Translations under genes and position numbers: made by a program
Assembly (NCBI RefSeq): GCF_007786455.1
Contig: NZ_VNJK01000006.1
Location: 1 to 64,000 of the forward strand
Source of the DNA: Paenibacillus agilis
GTDB lineage: Bacteria > Bacillota > Bacilli > Paenibacillales > Paenibacillaceae
DNA: 64,000 nt
Reading direction: 5' to 3'
The notes under the pieces: generated by a model
What the model was told of the DNA's origin: nothing
Seen by the model: the letters and a program-made list of their open reading frames with translations, nothing else
Database searches by the model: none
Shown: positions 1 to 6,533 of the stretch, in pieces
Layout: the number at the start of each line of letters is the position of its first letter
How positions within the stretch are numbered: the first letter of the stretch is position 1

Positions 1-1
1 A

Positions 2-253
2 GATAAAAAGGCTAGAATGGCTTACTTCTATCAACTGGCTGGAAATGCTTTAATAAGCCAAGATGTAGAAAAGGCATTTGATTATTATTTGGAGAGTGCT
101 TTGGAGTATATGAAAATAGGATTATTTGAGAATGCTTTAGGAAGTGTAGTTTTAATTAATGAAGCTATTCTTGAAGATAACTCACGCTTAAGCACTAAGG
201 TTATAATGAAAATTAATGATATATATAAGCAAATCGCTAATAATAATCTATAG
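2..253 (+). CDS. C-terminal part of a TPR protein, peptide-sensing (Rap/AimR/RRNPP) type
   Basis: The frame is open from base 2, so the gene starts left of the window and only its last 84 residues are present. The residues are helical and alternate as in tetratricopeptide repeats: AYFYQLAGNALISQ, then KAFDYYLESALEYMKIG, then ENALGSVVLINEAIL. This is the pattern of the C-terminal TPR half of Rap, NprR, PlcR and AimR proteins, which bind a short re-imported peptide. The next gene, 19 bases on, encodes a 41-aa exported peptide precursor, the usual arrangement in such pairs. Family membership is inferred from the repeat pattern and context. The DNA-binding or effector half is not visible, so Rap and AimR cannot be told apart. 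Confidence 0.65.
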   Translation, partial: DKKARMAYFYQLAGNALISQDVEKAFDYYLESALEYMKIGLFENALGSVVLINEAILEDNSRLSTKVIMKINDIYKQIANNNL

Positions 254-272
254 AAAGAAAGGATTGGTTGGC

Positions 273-398
273 ATGAAGAAGTTGTTGTCAAAATTACCGA
301 TTCTTTTAATGTTGACTTTAATATTTGTAGGTTTATCTAGTTCAAATGATACTGTTATACCTTTTGGCGGCGGTATTCCTTGGATTATTGACAAGTAA
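273..398 (+). CDS. Small exported signalling-peptide precursor (Phr/AimP-like)
   Basis: A 41-aa protein with a textbook export signal: MKKLLSK, then a hydrophobic core PILLMLTLIFVGL, then a polar mature part that ends in GGGIPWIIDK. AAAGGA lies nine bases before the ATG. Phr, AimP and NprX precursors have the same size and build and release a 5-8 residue peptide from the C-terminal part. The active peptide cannot be fixed from sequence alone, but the last 6-10 residues are the candidate. It directly follows the TPR gene and is followed by a strong terminator, so the two form one transcription unit. Confidence 0.6.
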   Translation: MKKLLSKLPILLMLTLIFVGLSSSNDTVIPFGGGIPWIIDK

Positions 399-480
399 GT
401 TGGTGGTTGAATCGAATCAGTAGGAGTTGTTATTTGTTTGACGACTCCTTGGATATTACCTAAATAATTAATTCAAATTT

Positions 481-514
481 AAGTAGACACTTAATTAAGT
501 GTCTACTTTTTTGT
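481..514 (+). terminator. Rho-independent terminator after the peptide gene
   Basis: Bases 481-508 form a perfect palindrome (12-bp stem, AATT loop) followed directly by a T run and TTGTTG. It closes the TPR/peptide unit. Confidence 0.85.
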
Positions 515-598
515 TGCCAGTGATTTTCTTATACGGGAAAAGCTGTCAACAAGTGTTACATTATATCTAGGGGTCGGAAGGCTAGGGGACTCAGCATA

Positions 599-632
599 AA
601 TGGTGAACGAATGGGGAGATTCGTTCACCATT
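599..632. other. Strong hairpin upstream of the Spo0E-like gene
   Basis: Bases 599-612 and 619-632 are perfectly complementary (14 bp) around a GGGGAG loop. No T run follows, so it is not a standard terminator. It may be an attenuator, a protein-binding site or an RNA-stabilising 5' hairpin. The stretch 515-598 holds no gene I can support. Confidence 0.6.
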
Positions 633-660
633 ATAGATTAATCTGCAAGGACTGATGAGA

Positions 661-831
661 ATGCTGGAAGAGATTGAATTCTTGCGGTTCCAAATAAATG
701 AAGCACATGAAAAGGGTTTAGAATTGACCGATGGTAAGATGGTTGAAATGAGTCAGGATTTAGATAAGTTATTGTTAAAGTATCAAAAGGAGCGTCTTCG
801 CAATGAAGTTAAGATTAAATCATTTACGTAA
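661..831 (+). CDS. Spo0E-like aspartyl-phosphate phosphatase
   Basis: A 56-aa protein with the Spo0E family signature: a first helix EEIEFLRFQINEAH, a short linker, then SQDLDKLLLKYQ, which matches the family core SQ-x-LD-x-L-(x)3-Y. Spo0E proteins dephosphorylate Spo0A~P and delay sporulation. AAGGA at 647-651 lies nine bases before this ATG; an in-frame ATG at 655 is too close to it. It overlaps the next gene by 29 bases. Carried by a phage, it could hold the host in vegetative growth. Identification rests on motif and length. Confidence 0.75.
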   Translation: MLEEIEFLRFQINEAHEKGLELTDGKMVEMSQDLDKLLLKYQKERLRNEVKIKSFT

Positions 832-1051
832 AGACGAATTTGCAAAAGCAAATATACGTCTCATACGTAGTAAGTTGGTGGGAGAAGAGATTGATAATAT
901 AGATTTTACGAACAAAGCTCATTATTACACTAGGTGTGGTTGTACTTATAAGAAAACTTATTACAAGCGTTTTGACTTTGAAGAAACATTTATTGATGTT
1001 TTTGCTTGTTCTTGTGGGGCATGGACAACCAATCAAATGAAATGTTGGTAA
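803..1051 (+). CDS. Small cysteine-rich protein, unknown
   Basis: 82 aa. The first half is basic and the second half has paired cysteines (CGC near residue 46, CSC near 70, one more at the end), suggesting a small zinc-bound fold. AAGGAG precedes the ATG by about ten bases inside the upstream Spo0E-like gene, so the two are probably translated together. I do not recognise the family. Confidence 0.5.
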   Translation: MKLRLNHLRKDEFAKANIRLIRSKLVGEEIDNIDFTNKAHYYTRCGCTYKKTYYKRFDFEETFIDVFACSCGAWTTNQMKCW

Positions 1052-1062
1052 AATAAAAGTAT

Positions 1063-1091
1063 TTGACATTTATGTAAAAACGATCTATATT
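1063..1091 (+). promoter_or_regulatory. SigmaA-type promoter for the toxin/immunity pair
   Basis: TTGACA at 1063-1068 and TATATT at 1086-1091 with a 17-base spacer. It lies just after the 82-aa gene and about 100 bases before the toxin start. Confidence 0.8.
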
Positions 1092-1118
1092 CAAGTGGGC
1101 ATATGAGAGGGGTGAGAG

Positions 1119-1205
1119 ATGCTAACTAATAGAATCGTGAAAGCCTGCAAAATCCTACATAAAATTAAACTAATTATTGACAAGGAGAATTTGCATGAAA
1201 CTTAA
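1119..1205 (+). CDS. Possible 28-aa leader peptide overlapping the toxin start
   Basis: An ATG at 1119 follows AGGGGTGAG at a good distance. The frame runs MLTNRIVKACKILH... and stops at 1203-1205, ten bases inside the toxin gene. It could be a translated leader that couples to, or limits, toxin translation. Support is only the ribosome site and the position. Confidence 0.35.
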   Translation: MLTNRIVKACKILHKIKLIIDKENLHET

Positions 1206-2262
1206 AAAAATGCTATTATCTTTCTTAACAATTGCTTTACTTATTACACTAGTTATTCCATTTTCGTTAGTATCTGCTGAAGAACTTCCAACCTCACATA
1301 GTGAAACACTACAAACAACTGTACCCACCTCTGAAATCAATTCAGAAATAAGTGTCAGTCATGAACAACTTGCCCAGTCACTTGGTGTAACAATTGGAAG
1401 TTATGACGAACTTAAATCAGACCCCAATGCACCTAGAGAATTGTATTACTACATCGAGTATTCCACAGAAGACCCTAACACAGCTCTTTCCACAGATTCA
1501 CCAACACATAAAACCTCCAAAATAACACATATTCCAAAAGACCAAGTACAAGAATTCATAGAGCAGAAAAAGTCAGAAAATAATAGTTTGTCGCTAAAAG
1601 TAGGCGGGGTAGTAGCTAAATCGGAACTGTCCCCTAACAATGGACAAGTCAATGTTAAATCAACTATACTAGAAATAACTGGTAGTCAACCTTCTAAAGT
1701 AGCGTTTGATATGAAACTTTACAGAGGAGATGTTCGAGGACATACTGGTTACCCTGTAAGCTCAGTAGAAATGGCTTTAACGGGAATACTAGGTGTTCAG
1801 GCTGGAAAATCCGCCGATTACAATTTCCCAGTACGTAAAACAGGCTTTTATTTCGCTGTAGTAACTGTAAAAGTATACGAGGGTTACATTATTCCTTCTA
1901 AGGTGGCAGAAGGAGATACTTTAACAACTATCACTCTGCTAAATAGAGATGGAACAGTATATCCATTCTATTATGATTACAACGCATACCGTGTGATGCA
2001 TGAGCCAGCAACCACTAATTATCCAAGAGGGTATTTACCTAATCTGGGTTGGGGAGATACTCAAAGAAAACAGTTTAGAGCAGACTACCTTACAGCATAC
2101 CCTAACCACACTGTCGATTGGGGTCAATATGTAACTGAAATACACCACATTAGACCAAGACTTTGGGGTGGGGACAATAGTTTTTATAACTTAATGCCAT
2201 TACCTTACAGCTTCCATAGAGGAGTAGTTTCGCCGTGGTGGGTAGGATATCCAGATAATTGA
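1195..2262 (+). CDS. Secreted toxin with C-terminal HNH-type nuclease domain
   Basis: A 355-aa protein starting at ATG 1195, seven bases after AAGGAG (an upstream in-frame start at 1177 has no ribosome site). It has a signal peptide (MKLKKM, hydrophobic core LLSFLTIALLITLVIPF, SAEE cleavage region). Residues 30-290 are unrecognised secreted sequence. The C-terminal 40 residues read EIHHIRPRLWGGDNSFYNL and end in a late histidine and a WW pair: the HH-(x)2-P-(x)3-GG-x-N-(x)3-NL-(x)n-H pattern of bacterial HNH nuclease toxins. A SMI1/KNR4 immunity gene follows directly. It probably kills competing cells by cutting nucleic acid. Confidence 0.8.
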   Translation: MKLKKMLLSFLTIALLITLVIPFSLVSAEELPTSHSETLQTTVPTSEINSEISVSHEQLAQSLGVTIGSYDELKSDPNAPRELYYYIEYSTEDPNTALSTDSPTHKTSKITHIPKDQVQEFIEQKKSENNSLSLKVGGVVAKSELSPNNGQVNVKSTILEITGSQPSKVAFDMKLYRGDVRGHTGYPVSSVEMALTGILGVQAGKSADYNFPVRKTGFYFAVVTVKVYEGYIIPSKVAEGDTLTTITLLNRDGTVYPFYYDYNAYRVMHEPATTNYPRGYLPNLGWGDTQRKQFRADYLTAYPNHTVDWGQYVTEIHHIRPRLWGGDNSFYNLMPLPYSFHRGVVSPWWVGYPDN

Positions 2263-2274
2263 GGGTGAGTATCA

Positions 2275-2787
2275 ATGTTTATTAAAAAAACTCTACAGGA
2301 ACTTCATGATATGTATGCACAAGGTACTAGGGTTGTTCTTAGAGAAGAAGGCAATAATTTTGAGAGCATATGCGTATTTCAAGACTCAGCTACTTCTCAT
2401 GATATTTCTCGTTTATTAGAAAAGTATCCTGATATGCCTAAAGATTACCTTGAGTTCTTGTCGGTAACGAACGGACTTGCTCCTTTCACTGAGACTGATT
2501 TTTTTGGTGGAGGAGATATATATCGGATAAATTCAGTCATAGAGTTTAATGCTCCAATCAAACACCCAACCAGAGTATCTGTTGCGTATATCTCTGATGA
2601 TTACATTATTATTGATCTTGATGATGTGAGATCAGGTAAGTCAGAATACATGTATGTACTTGAAAGTATTAGTGATTATGATGATGCACGTTCATTGTAT
2701 TGCGATTTCCAGACTTGGTTTGATCGTTATATTATGGCTCAAGGTAATAAATATTGGACGTGGCGTGTAGAAGATCGTAAATTTTAA
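2275..2787 (+). CDS. SMI1/KNR4-family immunity protein
   Basis: 170 aa, 12 bases after the toxin, with GAGGGTGAG before the ATG. It carries the SMI1/KNR4 pattern: I-(x)n-LP-like segment at EKYPDMPKDYLEFLSVTNGL, then an aromatic/acidic middle (FFGGGDIYRINSVIEF) and a C-terminal FQTWFDRYI helix. Proteins of this superfamily bind and block partner nuclease toxins. No signal peptide, so it acts in the cytoplasm of the producer. The pair resembles the YokI/YokJ-type toxin and immunity genes of SPbeta in organisation; sequence identity was not tested. Confidence 0.85.
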   Translation: MFIKKTLQELHDMYAQGTRVVLREEGNNFESICVFQDSATSHDISRLLEKYPDMPKDYLEFLSVTNGLAPFTETDFFGGGDIYRINSVIEFNAPIKHPTRVSVAYISDDYIIIDLDDVRSGKSEYMYVLESISDYDDARSLYCDFQTWFDRYIMAQGNKYWTWRVEDRKF

Positions 2788-2798
2788 TCCGTTAGAGT

Positions 2799-2828
2799 AA
2801 AGCCTGTTCTTAATTGGACAGGCTTTTC
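2799..2828 (+). terminator. Terminator after the immunity gene
   Basis: Stem AAAGCCTGT / ACAGGCTTT (2799-2807, 2818-2826) followed by T residues. Confidence 0.8.
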
Positions 2829-2946
2829 ATTTGCTGTCTCAATTTCTAGAGTATCTTAACTAATTAAGGAAATACTAATGACATATAGAAGCGAATAAGT
2901 ATTTGTGTAGCTTTGAATCGAAATCTGTGATAATGGAATTTACTAA

Positions 2947-3126
2947 GTGTGCGAAGAAGAAATAGTTTTTTATGCGCCACTTATAGTTGGTATAATTTGC
3001 ATTGGAACACATTCTGTTGTATAATAAATTCAAGAAGCAATGGTCGCTGGTCATGTACTGGCGTGGATTGTAACAAACATTTTGCTTCACTTCAAACAAA
3101 ACAAAACGATGTCTATCCTTACATAG
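2947..3126 (+). other. Possible decayed or micro-gene with hydrophobic segments
   Basis: One frame from GTG 2947 gives a short hydrophobic peptide (FYAPLIVGIICIG), then two stop codons at 3022-3027, then in the same frame from ATG 3040 a second hydrophobic peptide (AGHVLAWIVTNILLHF) that stops at 3124-3126. A terminator follows. It may be a small membrane or holin-like gene split by nonsense mutations, or two tiny membrane peptides. No clear ribosome site is seen. The rest of 2830-3230 shows no gene. Confidence 0.25.
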
Positions 3127-3140
3127 GGTAGGCATTTTTT
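3110..3140 (+). terminator. Rightward terminator
   Basis: TGTCTATCC (3110-3118) pairs with GGGTAGGCA (3126-3134) with two G-T pairs, followed by TTTTT. It marks the end of rightward transcription and implies a transcript across 2940-3110. Confidence 0.65.
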
Positions 3141-3210
3141 GTGTAATTAATAAAATCTGAGTATATGTACATATGTACAAAAGACGACTTTTATGAAATA
3201 GCCTAGACGT

Positions 3211-3236
3211 AAAAAATAGTCCTCATATGAGGACTA
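3211..3236 (-). terminator. Terminator ending the long leftward block
   Basis: TAGTCCTCAT / ATGAGGACTA (3217-3236) is a perfect palindrome. On the leftward strand it is followed by six T residues (A run 3211-3216). It overlaps the stop codon of the 32-aa gene at 3234. Confidence 0.85.
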
Positions 3237-3332
3237 CACGGTTTTAACTTTTTGTAGGCATTGAGAACATAATTTATCAGGCATAATAATCGGTTGACCA
3301 CAACAAGGAGATACGTTTCCGTCCTTATTCAT
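3234..3332 (-). CDS. 32-aa zinc-ribbon-like micro-protein
   Basis: Starts at ATG 3330-3332, seven bases after a strong AAAGGAG, and stops at the terminator. It has the pattern SPCCGQP...KLCSQC, two cysteine pairs about 13 residues apart, enough to bind one zinc. Last gene of the leftward block. Too short for family assignment, but the ribosome site, cysteine spacing and terminator make it credible. Confidence 0.6.
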   Translation of the reverse strand: MNKDGNVSPCCGQPIIMPDKLCSQCLQKVKTV

Positions 3333-3366
3333 AACATGGCTCCTTTCAGCAATTCGTAAGATGAGT

Positions 3367-3391
3367 GGTTTGTGCATATTTTGCACGAACC
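3367..3391. other. Inverted repeat GGTTTGTGCA / TGCACGAACC
   Basis: Ten-base arms (3367-3376, 3382-3391; one G-T pair) around TATTT, followed by further short repeats around GTACGTTAATTGTAC (3431-3446). No T run follows on either strand. It sits between the 32-aa gene and the 164-aa gene and could be an operator or an RNA structure. Confidence 0.4.
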
Positions 3392-3504
3392 AGTTAAAAA
3401 CAGAGAAAATCCGAACGTTATAATGAAATGTGTACGTTAATTGTACGGTTATAGGTTGAATTGAGGAGCTGACCAGGAATGATATTGTTCGTGTTTAGTT
3501 ACAA

Positions 3505-3999
3505 TTAGCCAAATACTTCTTTCAGCGCCGCAACAATTACTCCGGCTCCAATTAAGTCTTTTCGTTTAATTCCATAGCTTTTAATGGCATTATACAATCG
3601 TAAACGTTCATCTTCTGGTATAGTAATGAGCGTTGGCTGTTGCGGAAGCTCACCATGGACTTCAAAATATTCACTTGCTTCATAGCCATTCATACGTTTC
3701 TGAGAAACCGTTTCAACATCATAGGCACAAGCCAGTAGCCTTGTAGTTGTACCTAACGACAAAGAAGTATAATACAATATTTCAGGCGATTTCTTTAGAA
3801 GCATTGTTACCCATTCTCTAATGTCTTGAATTTCAAACACTTCGTCGGTTGTATCGTCATACCCATCAAAAATTATCTCTACACATTGGCTGTGAGCTTC
3901 TATCTTTTCTAATTGATTAATATAATGAGCTATAGTGCTAATATCTTTTTTTACAACTTCTGACTTAGGTATTTGGAAGGCATATAGGGTGTTGTCCAT
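3505..3999 (-). CDS. Hypothetical protein, 164 aa
   Basis: Soluble, mixed helix and strand, with a final hydrophobic KDLIGAGVIVAALKEVF helix. No catalytic motif that I recognise. First of a run of hypothetical leftward genes transcribed from the operator-controlled promoter at 6457-6485. Function unknown. Confidence 0.6.
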   Translation of the reverse strand: MDNTLYAFQIPKSEVVKKDISTIAHYINQLEKIEAHSQCVEIIFDGYDDTTDEVFEIQDIREWVTMLLKKSPEILYYTSLSLGTTTRLLACAYDVETVSQKRMNGYEASEYFEVHGELPQQPTLITIPEDERLRLYNAIKSYGIKRKDLIGAGVIVAALKEVFG

Positions 4000-4035
4000 T
4001 AATTTTACACTCCGTTCTTTGTAGACTATAGAGTA

Positions 4036-4455
4036 TCATGAGTCAAAAGGATAATCATCTAGCTGAAGCCTGAAGAACGGTTCGCATTGAGGATCGTCAG
4101 GATGCCTTCCTTGACCGTCTGGAATCAGCAATCGAAGAACGTCTCTACCGCACTCCTTGAATACTTTGAAACCCATAGGCATAGGAATTATATCATCATA
4201 TAGCTTGCCTTCCTCGTATACTTTTCCTTCTTTAATATTCTCGATAATCTGAAACATAACTGCATGTGTTTTGCTTGGGTCAATAGGGAGTACGACTTGG
4301 AAGTCTATGTGACCAAAATTCTCTTGAAGTCCATGAGTATGGTAGTTGGCATGGATTCCATCATACTCACTGGCTGGAACAATATCTGCTCTCCATCCCA
4401 TCTCTGCTATCGCTGTTGCCATTTTCATCGCTTTCTTACGCTCTTCTCTATTCAT
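4036..4455 (-). CDS. DUF4262-family protein
   Basis: 139 aa from the ATG at 4455, seven bases after GAGGG (an ATG six bases upstream is too close). It has the DUF4262 features: ANYHTHGL, GHIDFQVVLPI, a helix ending in IIENIKEGK, and the later GRDVLRLLIPDGQGRHPDDP segment. DUF4262 proteins are common in phages and bacteria; their function is unknown. A four-base overlap context with the next gene suggests co-translation. Confidence 0.7.
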   Translation of the reverse strand: MNREERKKAMKMATAIAEMGWRADIVPASEYDGIHANYHTHGLQENFGHIDFQVVLPIDPSKTHAVMFQIIENIKEGKVYEEGKLYDDIIPMPMGFKVFKECGRDVLRLLIPDGQGRHPDDPQCEPFFRLQLDDYPFDS

Positions 4456-4457
4456 CG

Positions 4458-4781
4458 TCATACCCTCTCTGCGCTAAGAACATTATATACAAAGATGTAG
4501 TGTATGTTGTTTTGCTCAATAAATGTATAGTTTTGCAATTGGTTTTCAGATATATAAAGCTTCTGCGGTGGATGACCACATAATGAACCATTACAGTCGC
4601 AACTACGTACTTCTATAACTCCCTCTTCTATTGGACGAAACCGACAAAAAGGAATTGTTACGTTTGAAACTATACTGTCATAGCCATTTAAAACTCGAAA
4701 CGTAACGAAGTAAGATAGAGTATCATTAACATCTTCGCAAAAGTCCTTTAAATTGGTTACGTATGGTATAGGAGTCCTCAT
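4458..4781 (-). CDS. Hypothetical protein, 107 aa
   Basis: Contains CDCNGSLCGHPP (residues about 62-73), a possible small metal-binding loop, in a strand-rich protein. Its start overlaps the end of the upstream 204-aa gene by four bases, so they are coupled. Not recognised. Confidence 0.6.
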   Translation of the reverse strand: MRTPIPYVTNLKDFCEDVNDTLSYFVTFRVLNGYDSIVSNVTIPFCRFRPIEEGVIEVRSCDCNGSLCGHPPQKLYISENQLQNYTFIEQNNIHYIFVYNVLSAERV

Positions 4782-5392
4782 AGAATATCTCCTTGTGGCT
4801 TGTAGTTGTTGGGAGTTTTGATTTCTTGCAAGTTAAAAGATTCGCCCATATCACCAACTTTAGTTGCTCTATCCCACAATGTTTGTTGTGAGTAGTTGTT
4901 CATGCGACCAATCCATTCGGTATATTTTTCAGAAAAGTTAAGGTCGAGCATTGCTCTACCCCAAGCTTCTCTACAAATTTGAATCATCTTCAGGGGGAAG
5001 TTGCATTGACGAATAGCCTTTACTTCACCAGTATTGCTTTCAATAAGAAAAATAGTGAGTATATTATTTGTATCAACAAATTGAAACACTCTTTCATCAG
5101 CATACAATGTGGGGTCAAAATTTATATCAAAAATCATCGATTTTCCAAATTTCATAAGAGGAAGAACGAGCCCATCACTACCCTGTAAAATCCTCACTGA
5201 AATTTTATCGTTACGAAAGCATTGTTTATCCATAAAATTAATGTTCGCTAAATGGACACAAAAAAAGTAACCTTGATTGAACTCATTTGCTTCAAAGAAT
5301 GCTCCATCAATACCCTTTAACTTTTCTACGCTTTCAGAAAAGAGAGGAAACTTTTTGCCTACCCTTATATCTATCAGCTCAATATCGCTCAT
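4778..5392 (-). CDS. Hypothetical protein, 204 aa
   Basis: Preceded by GAGGGG nine bases before the ATG. A strand-rich first 130 residues are followed by a helical part with QICREAWGRAMLDLNFSEKY. No known motif. Part of the same operon as its neighbours. Confidence 0.6.
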   Translation of the reverse strand: MSDIELIDIRVGKKFPLFSESVEKLKGIDGAFFEANEFNQGYFFCVHLANINFMDKQCFRNDKISVRILQGSDGLVLPLMKFGKSMIFDINFDPTLYADERVFQFVDTNNILTIFLIESNTGEVKAIRQCNFPLKMIQICREAWGRAMLDLNFSEKYTEWIGRMNNYSQQTLWDRATKVGDMGESFNLQEIKTPNNYKPQGDIL

Positions 5393-5403
5393 CGTATACC
5401 CCT

Positions 5404-5487
5404 CTATTTGGCTACTTGTTGCATTCTAGCAAAGACATTTATAGCAGTTTCATGAATCTTCTGGAATAGCGGTCTACCCAACTTCAA
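5404..5487 (-). CDS. Possible 27-aa micro-protein
   Basis: A TTG at 5485-5487 lies eight bases after GGAGG. The frame reads MKLGRPLFQKIHETAINVFA... and stops at 5404, just before the next gene's ribosome site. It overlaps the 3' end of the 142-aa gene in another frame. Support is the ribosome site and tight packing only. Confidence 0.35.
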   Translation of the reverse strand: MKLGRPLFQKIHETAINVFARMQQVAK

Positions 5488-5902
5488 TGTTTGTACCTCC
5501 AAGAATAACTTCTTCTCCAATAGCCTTATTGACAGTATCTATTAACGTCTGATGTTCAAGCTGAAGTTTTCTATGTTTCCGCTTAAGAATATCATGTTCT
5601 TTTTGCAGTGCTTCGAACTTCTCTTTGTATAAATCAAATTTTTCTGCATTTCGTTCTTTTTCTCTACTGAGGGCTTTAAGTTTGAGAACAACTTTTTCAC
5701 TATCTGTGAGGGCGCTGGTATTACCATTTTTTAAAGATGTAGTCAGACGTTTATAACGACCATAAACTGAACTTACTTTACGATCCAATTCGTCTGCTAT
5801 CTTAATAAAAGCAATATGAAGTGAAGTTCCTTCTTCTTGCGCTTCCTTTCCAACACTTAAAATTATAACATCCTGTTCTTTAGTAAAAGACTTACCCACC
5901 AA
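5474..5902 (-). CDS. Myb/SANT-like (RsfA-type) DNA-binding protein with coiled coil
   Basis: 142 aa. Residues 1-55 form a helical domain, FTKEQDVIILSVGKE...IADELDRKVSSVYGRY, resembling the RsfA/Myb-like helix-turn-helix that counts a tryptophan or hydrophobic lattice. Residues 75-130 are a long charged coiled coil (EKERNAEKFDLYKEKFEALQ). RsfA proteins regulate prespore genes in bacilli. A regulatory role here is inferred. Overlaps the upstream gene by eleven bases. Confidence 0.6.
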   Translation of the reverse strand: MVGKSFTKEQDVIILSVGKEAQEEGTSLHIAFIKIADELDRKVSSVYGRYKRLTTSLKNGNTSALTDSEKVVLKLKALSREKERNAEKFDLYKEKFEALQKEHDILKRKHRKLQLEHQTLIDTVNKAIGEEVILGGTNIEVG

Positions 5903-6179
5903 TAAATCCCCCTTTTTTCTTAGTCTTAACTTTACGCTCTGGAATCCATAGCTTTGGCTGTTCGATCACTTGAATTTCTCTTAGGTCTACACCATGAAAG
6001 CTGAGACCTTGTAGAAAGCGATTCTTTCCTCGTACAGACTTACGTAATTCTGTATAAGTTCCACCACTTTTGGAGGATTGCCACATTATGATAAACACCT
6101 TGTCCTGATGAACAGGCGCACCGTAATTTTCGTCTTCTGTCTCTTCTGCAAGTATTCGCATAATTTCGGACTCGTTCAT
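5892..6179 (-). CDS. Hypothetical protein, 95 aa
   Basis: Small, with a hydrophobic strand VFIIMW, a basic middle (KSVRGKNRF) and a lysine-rich, glycine tail (KVKTKKKGGFIGG). Its start overlaps the upstream regulator gene by four bases. Possibly nucleic-acid binding because of the basic tail; unproven. Confidence 0.5.
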   Translation of the reverse strand: MNESEIMRILAEETEDENYGAPVHQDKVFIIMWQSSKSGGTYTELRKSVRGKNRFLQGLSFHGVDLREIQVIEQPKLWIPERKVKTKKKGGFIGG

Positions 6180-6388
6180 GTAATTTCTTCACCTTCCTTT
6201 AAAGCTTGCCTTTCTTTAAACTTTGGGCTTTTCCTGTCTCTTTCCATTTTTTCAATAATAGCATCAAGAATGTACTGATGCTTTGAATCCGCATCAGTAT
6301 AGAAGACCAATGTATCAACTTCCTTCGAGAAAGTAGGCTCTAATCTAAGAGGAAATATTTTAACATCTTTCTTAATATTTTTCGCCAA
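6176..6388 (-). CDS. Small ribbon-helix-helix-like regulator, first gene of its operon
   Basis: 70 aa from a TTG at 6388, which is nine bases after GAGGTG (an in-frame GTG at 6400 lies inside that site). A basic strand KIFPLRLEP is followed by two helices, SKEVDTLVFYT and SKHQYILDAIIEKMERD, the order of a CopG/Arc-type fold. A perfect 27-base palindrome and a consensus promoter lie directly upstream, so autoregulation is likely. The fold is inferred from the pattern only. Confidence 0.5.
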   Translation of the reverse strand: MAKNIKKDVKIFPLRLEPTFSKEVDTLVFYTDADSKHQYILDAIIEKMERDRKSPKFKERQALKEGEEIT

Positions 6389-6428
6389 TGACAGGCTCAC
6401 CTCGTTTCTGATTCGACTTTGTATGTAG

Positions 6429-6455
6429 TAGTTACCATAGTAACTATGGTAACTA
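6429..6455. promoter_or_regulatory. 27-base palindromic operator
   Basis: Two perfect 13-base arms (TAGTTACCATAGT and its complement) around one central base. It begins two bases downstream of the -10 box of the 6457-6485 promoter, covering the start of transcription. A protein bound there would block the promoter. The small gene just downstream is the obvious candidate. Confidence 0.8.
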
Positions 6456-6456
6456 G

Positions 6457-6485
6457 ATTATATCCTTTGCTTAATTACATGTCAA
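6457..6485 (-). promoter_or_regulatory. Perfect sigmaA consensus promoter
   Basis: TTGACA (6480-6485) and TATAAT (6457-6462), both exact, with a 17-base spacer. It drives the operon 6388 to 3234. It contains no copy of the dispersed 17-mer, so it is under a different control from most leftward promoters. Confidence 0.85.
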
Positions 6486-6500
6486 ACTCCCAACTAAAGA

Positions 6501-6526
6501 GAAAGGACTGCCTTTGATGGCAGCCC
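6501..6526 (-). terminator. Terminator of the polymerase operon
   Basis: GGGCTGCC / GGCAGTCC on the leftward strand (6519-6526, 6505-6512; one G-T pair), loop ATCAAA, followed by TTTCTCTTT. It separates the RusA gene from the next promoter. Confidence 0.7.
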
Positions 6527-6533
6527 TGAATTC

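Noticed and set aside
2-398. Firm assignment as arbitrium AimR/AimP
   Set aside because: Only the TPR end is present and the peptide lacks the known arbitrium C-terminal pattern; Rap-Phr fits equally well.
3367-3391. Terminator
   Set aside because: The stem has no T run on either strand, and the real leftward terminator is at 3211-3236.
5474-6179. Transposase or insertion sequence
   Set aside because: No DDE motif, inverted repeats or target duplication was seen anywhere in the window.
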